64,000 bases of DNA from Terriglobia bacterium. Its GTDB lineage: Bacteria > Acidobacteriota > Terriglobia > Acidiferrales > UBA7541. The DNA is taken from positions 22,914 through 86,913 of the forward strand of contig JAIQEV010000014.1 of assembly GCA_020073585.1 (NCBI GenBank). The letters are read 5' to 3'. Positions 20,488-30,300 of the stretch are shown here, piece by piece. The notes beneath the pieces were generated by a model. It did no database searches, was not told where the DNA came from, and saw only the letters and a list, made by a program, of their open reading frames with translations. Positions within the stretch are counted from its first letter, which is position 1; the number at the start of each line of letters is the position of its first letter. The translations under genes and the position numbers were made by a program.

Positions 20488-20937
20488 TCAGGTTCGCGAG
20501 GTCTTCTTCAGGTCCCGCAGCAATTCCTTCTTGCGCTTCACGGTGCGCGCCATCACATCCAGGGTGGTGTCCTGGAGATACTGCAGAAAACCCGCGCGCA
20601 AATCCTTCCACTGGTCGTGCAGCGGGCAGGGGGAGTCGTCCGAACAGCGCTCGAGGCCCACGGCGCAATCCTGAAACTGATCGAGACCGTCGGTTGCGGC
20701 CACGACGTCACGCAGGGTGATGAGCTCCGCGCCGCGCGCTAGCTGGAAGCCGCCGCCGGGCCCGCGCCGCGACTTGAGCAGCCCCTTGCGCACCAGTTCC
20801 TGCAGAATCTTGCTCAGCACCGGGGCCGGGAGGTTTTCCGCCGCGGCAATCTCATCGGCCCGGGCCGTGCCGTCCTTGGCAGACGCCAGATTGGAGAGGG
20901 CGCGGATTGCATACTCGCACGGTTTTGAATAGATCAT
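20488..20937 (-). CDS. Rrf2 family transcriptional regulator with three conserved Cys (C-X6-C-X5-C)
   Basis: 'MIYSKPCEYAIRALSNLA...LPAPVLSKILQELVRKGLLKSRRGPGGGFQLAR...CAVGLERCSDDSPCPLHDQW'. Confidence 0.92.
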   Translation of the reverse strand: MIYSKPCEYAIRALSNLASAKDGTARADEIAAAENLPAPVLSKILQELVRKGLLKSRRGPGGGFQLARGAELITLRDVVAATDGLDQFQDCAVGLERCSDDSPCPLHDQWKDLRAGFLQYLQDTTLDVMARTVKRKKELLRDLKKTSRT

Positions 20938-21082
20938 GAGTGAGATCTCGCTGGGGATTATTGCCTACCCACCGCAGCGCGTCAATAAGCCTTTAACTGC
21001 GCTTCTGGTCATTACTTTGCAACTATCTTTGGAGTCGTCCCGGAAAACCAGAGCTTGCTGCAGGCCAGACGCAGATTTGGAC

Positions 21083-21120
21083 TTGACATCCAGGCTATTT
21101 CGGAATACACACTCTATAAT
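21083..21120 (+). promoter_or_regulatory. Candidate sigma70-type promoter of the second Rrf2 gene
   Basis: TTGACA 21083-21088, TACACA 21106-21111 at 17-nt spacing, with an additional TATAAT at 21115-21120. Confidence 0.4.
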
Positions 21121-21141
21121 TCGTATTTAAAGGCGTTTCGT

Positions 21142-21630
21142 ATGGTTTTCCAACACGCTTCGGAACTCGCGGTCCGGGCCACCCAGTTTCTCGCCAAACA
21201 GGCTCCCGGAAAACTGACCCCCGCGCATGAGATCGCCGCGAAGGTCGGGGTATCCGAAGCCTACCTGGCGAAGATCCTGCAACGCCTGACCAGCGCCGGA
21301 TTGGTGCGCTCCTTCCGCGGCCCCGGTAAGGGCATGGAGCTGGGCCGCGCGCCAGAGGCGATCACCCTTGCCGACCTGGTGCGCGCCGCGGAAGGTTCGG
21401 GGCTCTCGGACAAATGCATTTTTGGACTGGAAGAGTGCTCGCCCGGGCATCCCTGCCCCCTGCACAATGACTGGCTTCCCCTGCGCACGGCCATTTTCGA
21501 CCTCATGGAGAAGACGACCCTTGCAGACTTAGTTCGCGCCGCACCCGAATGGCCGGAGACAAAAGAGTCCCCGTTGCCCGGGATTGCGGCTGCTGCCGCA
21601 GCGCCCGACACCCAGAGAAAAAAGAAATAA
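21142..21630 (+). CDS. Rrf2 family transcriptional regulator (second, divergent copy; C-X6-C-X5-C)
   Basis: 'MVFQHASELAVRATQFLA...VSEAYLAKILQRLTSAGLVRSFRGPGKGMELGR...CIFGLEECSPGHPCPLHNDW'; ATG 21142. Confidence 0.92.
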   Translation: MVFQHASELAVRATQFLAKQAPGKLTPAHEIAAKVGVSEAYLAKILQRLTSAGLVRSFRGPGKGMELGRAPEAITLADLVRAAEGSGLSDKCIFGLEECSPGHPCPLHNDWLPLRTAIFDLMEKTTLADLVRAAPEWPETKESPLPGIAAAAAAPDTQRKKK

Positions 21631-21766
21631 CCCTCCAGCATTGACGATTTCCGCTGGCCGTTCTTGCGATGCAGATCCTTTCCGATTGACTTCATCCACT
21701 AAAATTCAGAAAATCCCCTGTCTCTCGGTAACAAGGTAAAGAATCATCGCCTTCGAACGGGTCCAG

Positions 21767-24550
21767 ATGAAGCGGCAGACTCTTCTCACCGTGTGGCTGC
21801 TGGCCGCCAGCGGCCTCTATCTCTACGCCTTTCCGTCCGCCACCATCGCCTATTTCGGCGTCGTTCTGCTGCACACGGCCCTCGGCCTATTGCTCGCCGC
21901 CCTGCTCCTGCCGATCCTGGCGCGCCTCACGACCATCGAGAGTCTCGCCGCGCGCCTCGCTTGGATCCTCTTGGCCGCGGGCGCGGCCATCGGCGTCGCC
22001 TTCCTCTTTCTGGGTACCCCGCGTCGCCTGCATGCCTGGCTCATGGCGCACATTGTGCTGTCCGCCAGCGGTGCGCTGCTCCTTGTTGCCTCCCGGCTCG
22101 CTTCGCGCGGACAAGCCGCCGGTACCCGCCAATTCGCGCTGCGCGTGGCAACTTTGCTGGTACTCACGGCCGCCCTGGCCTACGGAGGCTGGTGGGCTCG
22201 CGAAGTTATGTGGCGCGGCTCCAGATCCAATCGCATCAGCAATCCCCCGATCGCTCCCGCGACCATGGACCAGGAGGGCGATGGCCCCCAGGGCCGCTTC
22301 TTCCCCAGCTCCGCGCAGACCCTCGACGGCGGCACCATCCCCGCGCAATATTTCATGCAGTCCGACGCCTGCCAGCGCTGCCACAAGGACGTCTACGATC
22401 AGTGGAACAGCTCCGCGCATCACTTTTCTTCCTTCAACAATCAGTGGTACCGCAAAGCCGTCGAGTACATGCAGGACGTCAACGGCGTAAAACCGTCGAA
22501 GTGGTGCGCCGGCTGCCATGATCCCGCCCTGCTCTTCAGCGGCGAGTTCGACACGCCCATCAAGCAGATCGTGGACCGCCCCGAATCCAAGGCCGGCCTG
22601 AGCTGCATGATGTGCCACAGCATCGTGCAGGTGAAAAGCACCATGGGCCAGGGCGACTTCGTGCTCGAATATCCCAAGCTGCACAAGCTGGCGGCCAGCG
22701 AAAATCCGCTGCTGCGCACGGTCCATGATTTCCTCGTGCGCCTCAATCCCGAACCCCACCGCCGCACCTTCCTCAAGCCCTTCATGCAGACCCAGACCCC
22801 GGAGTTCTGCGCGAGCTGCCACAAGGTGCATCTCGACGTCCCGGTGAACAATTACCGCTGGCTGCGCGGGTTCAACGAATACGACAACTGGCAGGCCAGC
22901 GGGGTTTCCGGGGAAGGCGCGCGCTCCTTCTACTATCCCGCTTCGCCCCTGAAGTGCCCCGATTGCCACATGCCCCTCGTGCCCTCCAAAGACGACGGCA
23001 ACATCAACGGCTTCGTCCACTCCCATCGCTTCCCCGGCGCGAACACCGCCCTGCCCTTCGCCAACCAGGACCAGACGCAGATCGAGCTCAGCCGCAAATT
23101 CCTGCAGAACGGCAACCTCTCCGTGGACATCTTCGCCCTCTCCCGCGGCGGTCCGCAGCAGGCGGGCGGCGAAGCGCCCGGCGCCGAACTGGCCACCACC
23201 TTCGCCGTCGGCGAGGAAGCCGAACAGCCCCGCCCCGCCGGACCCGCCGGAGAAGCCCGGGCACTCACCGCGCCGCTCGGCCGCGTGGACGCCGCCGTGC
23301 GCCGCGGCGACGACGTGCGCGTGGATGTGGTCGTGCGCACCAAGAAAGTCGGCCACTTCTTCCCCGGCGGCACCGTGGACGCCTTCGACGTGTGGCTCGA
23401 GTTGCAAGCCAGCGACGAAAAAGGCCAGACCCTTTTCTGGAGCGGCATGGCCGAGGATGGCGGCAAGGGCCCCGTCGAGCCCGGGGCTCATTTCTACCGC
23501 TCGCTGCAAATCGACGCGCACGGCAATCCCATCAACAAGCGGAATGCCTGGGCCACGCGTTCCGTCGTCTACGTCCGCCTCATCCCGCCCGGCGCCGCGG
23601 ACACCGTGCATTACCGGCTGCACATTCCGGAGAACGCCGGGGAAAAAATCACGCTGCACGCCAAGCTCAATTACCGCAAGTTCGCCTGGTGGAACACGCA
23701 GTTTGCCTACGCCGGGGTCCGCGACTCCGGCGACGCGCATCCCGGCGTGAGCAAGCATTACGACGACGGCAAGTGGGCGTTCACCGGCGACGCCTCGCAC
23801 GTCTCCGGAAACCTCCACCAGATCCCCGACCTCCCGATCATCGCCGTCGCCGAAGACACCAAGTCGCTCCGGGTCCTGCCGCGCTCCGTGCCGGCGCCTG
23901 CGCCGCAGGTTGCGCTCGCCAAGGACGACTGGGTGCGCTGGAACGACTACGGCATCGGGCTCTTTCTGCAGGGGGATCTGCGCGGCGCGGAATCCGCGTT
24001 CGCAACACTCACCCAACTGGACCCGCAGAATGCCGACGGCTGGGTGAACATGGGCCGCGTGCGTGTGCAGGAAGGCGCGATCCCCGGCGCGCGCGCCGCG
24101 CTCGAAAAAGCGCTGGCCCTGCGGCCCGATTTGGCCCGCGCCAACTACTTCTACGCCCGGGTGCTCAAGAGCGAGAGCCGCTTCGACGAGGCCGCCGCGC
24201 GCCTGCGCTCGGTGCTCGCGCAATACCCGCGCGACCGCGTGGTCCGCGACGAACTCGGACGCATCCTCTTCGTGCAGAAGCGCTACGCCGGAGCCGTCCG
24301 GGAGTTCCTGCAGGTTCTGGAAATCGATCCCGAAGATTTGCAAGCCAATTACAACCTGATGCTCTGCTACAACGGCCTCGGCGACGAACAGCGCGCCAAC
24401 GAGTACAAGGCGCGCTATCTGCGCTTCAAGGCCGACGAATCCGCACAAACCATCACCGGCCCCTACCGTCAGGCGCATCCCGAGGACAACAACGAGCGCC
24501 AGGCGGTCCACGAACACGTTTCCGTGGCGCTGGGCCCCGGCCGCCAATGA
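21767..24550 (+). CDS. Membrane-anchored multiheme c-type cytochrome (c554-like) with C-terminal TPR repeats
   Basis: About five N-terminal TM helices; five CxxCH motifs (CQRCH, CAGCH, CMMCH, CASCH, CPDCH); C-terminal TPR-like repeats. Confidence 0.88.
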   Translation: MKRQTLLTVWLLAASGLYLYAFPSATIAYFGVVLLHTALGLLLAALLLPILARLTTIESLAARLAWILLAAGAAIGVAFLFLGTPRRLHAWLMAHIVLSASGALLLVASRLASRGQAAGTRQFALRVATLLVLTAALAYGGWWAREVMWRGSRSNRISNPPIAPATMDQEGDGPQGRFFPSSAQTLDGGTIPAQYFMQSDACQRCHKDVYDQWNSSAHHFSSFNNQWYRKAVEYMQDVNGVKPSKWCAGCHDPALLFSGEFDTPIKQIVDRPESKAGLSCMMCHSIVQVKSTMGQGDFVLEYPKLHKLAASENPLLRTVHDFLVRLNPEPHRRTFLKPFMQTQTPEFCASCHKVHLDVPVNNYRWLRGFNEYDNWQASGVSGEGARSFYYPASPLKCPDCHMPLVPSKDDGNINGFVHSHRFPGANTALPFANQDQTQIELSRKFLQNGNLSVDIFALSRGGPQQAGGEAPGAELATTFAVGEEAEQPRPAGPAGEARALTAPLGRVDAAVRRGDDVRVDVVVRTKKVGHFFPGGTVDAFDVWLELQASDEKGQTLFWSGMAEDGGKGPVEPGAHFYRSLQIDAHGNPINKRNAWATRSVVYVRLIPPGAADTVHYRLHIPENAGEKITLHAKLNYRKFAWWNTQFAYAGVRDSGDAHPGVSKHYDDGKWAFTGDASHVSGNLHQIPDLPIIAVAEDTKSLRVLPRSVPAPAPQVALAKDDWVRWNDYGIGLFLQGDLRGAESAFATLTQLDPQNADGWVNMGRVRVQEGAIPGARAALEKALALRPDLARANYFYARVLKSESRFDEAAARLRSVLAQYPRDRVVRDELGRILFVQKRYAGAVREFLQVLEIDPEDLQANYNLMLCYNGLGDEQRANEYKARYLRFKADESAQTITGPYRQAHPEDNNERQAVHEHVSVALGPGRQ

Positions 24551-26259
24551 GAGGATCTCGCGTGAAACCGTTCCTCGCAGCGGTCGCCGTCTGCACCCTC
24601 GCTGCGTTTCTGCTCCTGCAGGCCGGGCAGGGCGCCGCCGCCCTGTCCTCCCCGGTGAGCTTTCGCGACATCACCCAGCAGGCCGGCATCCGCTTCGTCC
24701 ACAACACCGGCGGCTTCGGAAAAAGATTCCTGCCCGAAACGCTGGGCCCCGGCGTGGCGTTCCTGGACTACGACAACGACGGCTGGCCCGACATTTTCCT
24801 GGCCAACGGCATGGACTGGCCCGGGCATATCCGCCAGCACTCCACCCCGCGCCTGTACCACAACAATCACGACGGCACTTTCACCGACGTCACCCACAAG
24901 GCCGGCCTGGACATCGAGATGTACGGCATGGGAGTCGCCGTCGGCGATTTTGACAACGACGGCTTCGACGATCTGTTCCTCACCGCCTTCGGCCAGAGCC
25001 GGCTCTTCCACAACAACGGCAACGGCACGTTCAGCGATGTCACCCAGAAGGCCGGGCTCGGCGGCCTCAAGGAGTTCAGCACCAGCGCCGCCTGGGTCGA
25101 TTACGACAAGGACGGGCACCTCGATCTGGTCGTCGGCAATTACGTGCAATGGTCCCCGGAGACCGACCTGTACTGCACGCTCACCGGAAAGGCGAAGTCC
25201 TACTGCACGCCGGAATCCTACAAAGGAAGTTCCGTGCGCCTCTGGCACAATCGCGGCAACGGCACCTTCGAAGACGCCACGCAGAAGGCCGGGCTCTCCG
25301 ACCCCACCTCGAAAACCCTCGGCGTCACCGTGCTCGACTACGATAACGACGGCTGGCCCGATCTCCTCTTCGCCAACGACACCCAGCCCAACAAGCTGTA
25401 CCGCAACAACGGCAATGGCACCTTCACCGAAAAGGGCATCATCGCCGGCATCGCCTTCAGCGAAGACGGCGTGGCCCGCGCGGGCATGGGCACCGACGCC
25501 GCCGACTACGACCGCTCCGGGCATTCCAGCATCCTCATCAGCAATTTCTCGAATCAGATGCTGGCCCTCTATCACAACGAGGGCAACGGGCTCTTCGTCG
25601 ACGTCGCTCCGGCCTCGGAGATCGGCCGCGCTTCGCTCCTCTCCCTGGGCTTCGCCTGTTTCTTTTTCGATTACGATCTCGACGGCTGGCCGGATATTTT
25701 CGTGGCCAACGGCCACCTGGACCCGGACATCCAGCGCGTCCAGGCGGAGGTCAGCTACGCGCAGCCGCCGCACCTTTTCCGCAATCTCGGCAACGGGCAA
25801 TTTCAGGAAGCGACGCGCACCATGGGCGCCGCCTTCAACCGGCCTCGCGTGGCCCGCGGCGCCGCCTACGCCGACATCAACAATGACGGCCGGCTGGACC
25901 TGCTGGTCACCAGCAACGGCGGCTCTCCCGCGCTGTTCCTCAACCAAGGCGGCGGCAACAACAGCCTGCGCGTGAAGCTCACGGGCGTAAAATCCAACCG
26001 CGACGGGATCGGCGCCGTCGTCCGGCTCACCTCCGGCGGCGCGGTGCAGTCGCAGATGCTGCGCAGCGGCTCCAGTTATCTTTCCGCGAGCGAACTGGTC
26101 CTCACCTTTGGTCTTGGCACGCTGCCCCGGGCGGACAGTCTCGAAATCCGCTGGCCCAGCGGGCAGACCGACAGACTCAGCAACATCGCCGCGGGACAGA
26201 CCATCACCGTCAGCGAAGGAAAAGGGATCACCGCGTCGCGGGCCTACGCCAGGAGATAG
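24547..26259 (+). CDS. CRTAC1-like FG-GAP/VCBS repeat protein with ASPIC/UnbV domain
   Basis: Repeated 'DYDNDGWPDIF', 'DFDNDGFDDLFLT'; C-terminal 'NNSLRVKLTGVKSNRDGIGAVVRLTSGG'; ATGA overlap with the cytochrome gene. Confidence 0.9.
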   Translation: MRGSRVKPFLAAVAVCTLAAFLLLQAGQGAAALSSPVSFRDITQQAGIRFVHNTGGFGKRFLPETLGPGVAFLDYDNDGWPDIFLANGMDWPGHIRQHSTPRLYHNNHDGTFTDVTHKAGLDIEMYGMGVAVGDFDNDGFDDLFLTAFGQSRLFHNNGNGTFSDVTQKAGLGGLKEFSTSAAWVDYDKDGHLDLVVGNYVQWSPETDLYCTLTGKAKSYCTPESYKGSSVRLWHNRGNGTFEDATQKAGLSDPTSKTLGVTVLDYDNDGWPDLLFANDTQPNKLYRNNGNGTFTEKGIIAGIAFSEDGVARAGMGTDAADYDRSGHSSILISNFSNQMLALYHNEGNGLFVDVAPASEIGRASLLSLGFACFFFDYDLDGWPDIFVANGHLDPDIQRVQAEVSYAQPPHLFRNLGNGQFQEATRTMGAAFNRPRVARGAAYADINNDGRLDLLVTSNGGSPALFLNQGGGNNSLRVKLTGVKSNRDGIGAVVRLTSGGAVQSQMLRSGSSYLSASELVLTFGLGTLPRADSLEIRWPSGQTDRLSNIAAGQTITVSEGKGITASRAYARR

Positions 26260-26369
26260 CCAGGCGCGCGGCGGTCCGCTGCGGAAGCAACAGACGCGTC
26301 GCGCGCGGCAATCTCGTCTAGAATGGGGGCGGTTCCGGCGCGAACCGGCCGCATTCCAACTCCCTGGGG

Positions 26370-27311
26370 ATGGAGAACCTCATGAGCCTCATGCGTTCAC
26401 TGCTGCTGGCGGCTTCGCAAAATGCGCGGCTCCGCGAGCGCGCCTCGCGCTACCGCTTCGTGCGCCGCAGCGTCTCCCGCTTCATGCCCGGCGAAACCCT
26501 GGAGGACGCTCTGCGCGCCGCGCAGGCCCTGAGCGTGCGCAAGATCGGCGCGGTCTTCACGCACCTCGGCGAAAACATCAACGACGCGGGCGAAGCCAAG
26601 CAAGTCACCGAACACTACCTGGGCGCGCTCGAGCGCATCCACGGGCAAAACCTCCGCGCGGAGATCTCCGTCAAGCTCACGCAGCTCGGCCTGGACCTTT
26701 CTCCCGACCTCTGCTTCGCCAATTTGCAGGAGATTATCGCCCGCGAGAAAAAAGACTGCATCGTGTGGATCGACATGGAAGCCAGCAACTACGTGGACGT
26801 GACGCTGGATCTCTACCGCCGCGCCCTCGCGGTTTTCCCCAACGTGGGCATCTGCCTGCAAGCCTATCTCTACCGCACCAAAGACGACCTCGCGAAACTT
26901 CTGCCCCTGCGCCCGTCCATTCGCCTGGTCAAAGGCGCGTACAGCGAGCCGCCGGAGACCGCCTTTCCGCGCAAAGGCGACGTTGACGAAAACTATTTCG
27001 CCCTGGCCCAGGAGATGCTGCGCGCGCAGGCCGCCGGGCAATGCCCCCGCGCCGCCTTCGGCACGCACGACGTCGCGCTCATCCGCCGCATCGCCGCGTT
27101 TGCCGCGCAGGAAAGCTTCCCCAAGGAGGCCCTCGAAGTCCAGATGCTCTTCGGCATCCAGCGCGCCGAGCAGGAGCGTCTGGCCAGCGAAGGCTACCGT
27201 TCCATCGTGCTCGTCGCTTACGGCACCTATTGGTACGCCTGGTTTATGCGCCGCCTGGCCGAGCGCCCCGCCAACCTGTGGTTTTTGATCCGCAACGTCT
27301 TTGCAAGCTGA
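26370..27311 (+). CDS. Proline dehydrogenase
   Basis: 'VFTHLGENINDAGEAKQVTEHYLGALERI', 'ISVKLTQLGLDL', 'IRLVKGAYSEPPETAFPRKGDVDENYF' typical of PRODH. Confidence 0.9.
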   Translation: MENLMSLMRSLLLAASQNARLRERASRYRFVRRSVSRFMPGETLEDALRAAQALSVRKIGAVFTHLGENINDAGEAKQVTEHYLGALERIHGQNLRAEISVKLTQLGLDLSPDLCFANLQEIIAREKKDCIVWIDMEASNYVDVTLDLYRRALAVFPNVGICLQAYLYRTKDDLAKLLPLRPSIRLVKGAYSEPPETAFPRKGDVDENYFALAQEMLRAQAAGQCPRAAFGTHDVALIRRIAAFAAQESFPKEALEVQMLFGIQRAEQERLASEGYRSIVLVAYGTYWYAWFMRRLAERPANLWFLIRNVFAS

Positions 27312-27345
27312 GCGCTTTCGAGGGCGCAAGTTTTCCGCCGCGCCG

Positions 27346-30300
27346 TTAGTGAGCGGCGAATGGTGTGAGCGGCGGAATCAGCGCGTAAGCGGGGCGCGTC
27401 TGAAAGAGGCGCAGGTAACGCTGATGCTCACGGTCGCGGCGGCGGGCCTTGTTCGACGCCAACCCGTATTGGGACATGCGGCGAGAGGGCAAGGGTTCCG
27501 CCGTCCGGAAGAATGCGGTATTCGGCTCGCCATCCTTGGCCCAGCCGCTCAGGCGCAGGAAGAAAGTGCGCCGGTATCCTGACCGGAGTGGCGGAAGCCG
27601 CGTGGCGTCGAATCGCACCGTCAACTCATCTCCCGGAGCCATCACCACAAGTTGATCGTCCGGCTTGCGAAGGAGCGCTTCGACCGGTCCATAGCGCGTG
27701 TAAGGACCCAGCGGGGGATTCCACGGGGCTTCGGCCAGAACGTGGTCATAGTCGAAAGAATCCGGCTGGCGGTGCGAAGGATCGCTGGTGGGCGTGGAGA
27801 AACCGCGGTAGTGGAGATCCGCGGAAAGCAACGGCAGTTCGGCCGAAGCGGGCGCCGCGGAATCGCCGAGGGTGAAAAAGATCTGATCCCAGTAGACGCA
27901 GAGGTTGGTGACGATGCGCACGTGATGATCGGGGGAGAGGAATTTACCCGTGAGGTCCACGCGCATGGTGCGATCGGTGGCGCTGGGGATGCCGATGTCG
28001 GGAATCACCGTGACCCATCGCCCCTGCGCATCGCGCACCTGAAGAAAAGGAGAGATCATGCGCAACTCGGAACTCGAACTGGCCGCGCGGATGCCGTTCG
28101 AGTCCGCCCAGAAGACCCATCCTGTCAGCCAGAGCGCCACGGGGGCCGAATCGGGGAGACTGCCCAGATCCAGCGTCAGGGTGTGAAGCTCCGCCAGACC
28201 CAGCAAGCGCGCGGGACGGAACGCGGCAGGATAGCGGCGGTCGTGCTCGCGCAGCAGGGGCAAAACATCCTGGCCGCGGTCATCCACTGCCGAGAGCGGG
28301 AAACGCTTCTCGCCAAGGGCGGAGAGAGCGGGAGCGACCGCCGTCGCAGAATAGATTTCGTTGGCGTAGATCGCCGCGCCCGCGGGATGATCCACCGCGA
28401 GCATCTGCACCCGGTCGAAATATTCCACCTCGCGCATCTCGTCGCTGATCTGAAAGACGAAGGAACCGTCCTGCTCCGGCAGGGAGTCCGGCAGGCGCAC
28501 GTATTCCTCCGTGTTCGGAGGAACGCCGCTTCCGTCGGCCGACATTTCACCGAGCGGGGCGATGCCCAGGACGTCGGTGAGGTAGACGAAGCTCTTGCCA
28601 TCCCAGATGTAAAGCAGCGGGCAGGAACTGGCCAGGCGTTCGGACTCGCGAACTTCGACGCGCTGGTTGGTCGCGACGTTGGTCATGTTCTGCACGATCA
28701 GATTCGGCCAGGTTACGCGCAGCACATCGATGCGCGCCAGATCGCCAAGGTACATGCGGACCGTGCCGCCGGTGGCCTGAACCTTGCTGTAGAAATTTCC
28801 CGCCTTGAATTCCAGAGCCGCCCCGACGCCCTGCGTGGTGCTCTTCGACCCGCTGAGCTTCACTTCCAGCCAGCGGCCGGGAGGGCCGTCCTTTTCGAAG
28901 ACACGGAGATGGCCCAGGCGCGTCATTCCTACCAGATCGAGACTGCCGGACTTCCCGAGCCAGGCCGGCGCCAGGCCGGCAAAACGGCCGTCCGCGCTGG
29001 CGGAGAGCGGGCAGGGCACCGCTTCGAAATGCCGGACGCGATTGACGAGGAAGCGGCAATTCCCCTGAGCATCGGCGGCCAGCAGATCCTCAAAACTGTC
29101 GCCGTTCAGATCCGCAGTGGTGCCGCGAAATGCGAACGGGCCGGCCGGAGCAGCCAGTGGCGGAAGGGCCGAGACGGCAACGAATCTGGCGTCGCCACGA
29201 TTCATGAGCACTCGGTAGCCGGCGGGCGTCCACAGCACCAGGTCGAAATTGCCGTCGTGATCGAAGTCCGCCACCTGCGCATCCAGCGCAACCGACTGCG
29301 CCAGGTCTTTCCCCGCTTGCGGCGTGCGGTCCGCGAACTTGCCCTCACCCTGGCCGGTATAAAGCAGCGGCGGTCCATCGTCGCGGACGAACAGGAGGTC
29401 CTGAAAGCCATCGTTGTTGAAGTCCGCAAAAAGGGCTTTTCGCACGCGGCCGCTCGCGGAGGCCAGGCCGGCGGCGCGGGTCATCTCCGTGAACGTGCCA
29501 TCGCCGTTGTTGCGATAGAAACGAACGGCAGCGCCCGCAAAATCGTCCGGAAAGAGGAACGCCTCTTTTTGCGGCGGCGAATTCAGATCGGTGTACGCGG
29601 TGACAAGCAGGTCCAGGAAGCCGTCGTTGTCCGCGTCGAATAGCACCGCGCTGGTGTCCAGCTCTCCGGGCGCGGCGGGCAGTCCGGCCTTTTGGGTCTG
29701 GTCCGTGAATGTGCCGTCGCCGTTGTTGCGGTACAAGCGAACGCCGCCGAGGCCGGCGACAAAGAGACTGCTCTTCCCGCTGTTGTCGTAATCGGCGAAC
29801 GCGGCCGAAAGGCTGGCCCCGGGGCCGGCGACTCCGGATTTTTCCGTCACGTCGGTAAATGTTCCGTCACCGTTGTTGTGGAAAAGGTGATTCGTTCCGG
29901 CCGGGTTGACCACGTAGAGGTCGGGAAGGCCGTCGCCATCGTAATCTCCGACGGCCACCGAGGGGCCGAAAAGCGGCACGAGGCTGCTGCGGGCAAAGTC
30001 CGTCGAATACGCGGTCTTCTGAATGGTTAGCGGCGCCTCCACCGCCGGCGCCGCGCCCGCGGAAAACGACGACAGCCCCAGCCTCGCCGTGATCTCGGAG
30101 AACGTTATCTTTTCGGCACCGGCTCTGGGCCGCATTGCCGGAAGGGGCGCCAGCGGGATAATGATCATGCCGTACTTCCCGCCTTCGAGCGCGGCGTTCT
30201 GCAGCGAGACATCGGGCACCTTGCCATGCATCTTCTGATGCAGATCGAGAAATCCGCGGGCTTCCCCGGGACGTTTCAATTGCGTGAGCGTGGTGAAAGT

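Noticed and set aside
20938-21141. TTGACA (21083) paired with TATAAT (21115) as a single promoter
   Set aside because: The spacer is 26 nt, too long for sigma70; only the TTGACA-17-TACACA pairing was kept, at low confidence.
21887-24547. 886-aa minus-strand ORF
   Set aside because: Antisense shadow of the multiheme cytochrome gene, with V/A/G/H-rich composition.
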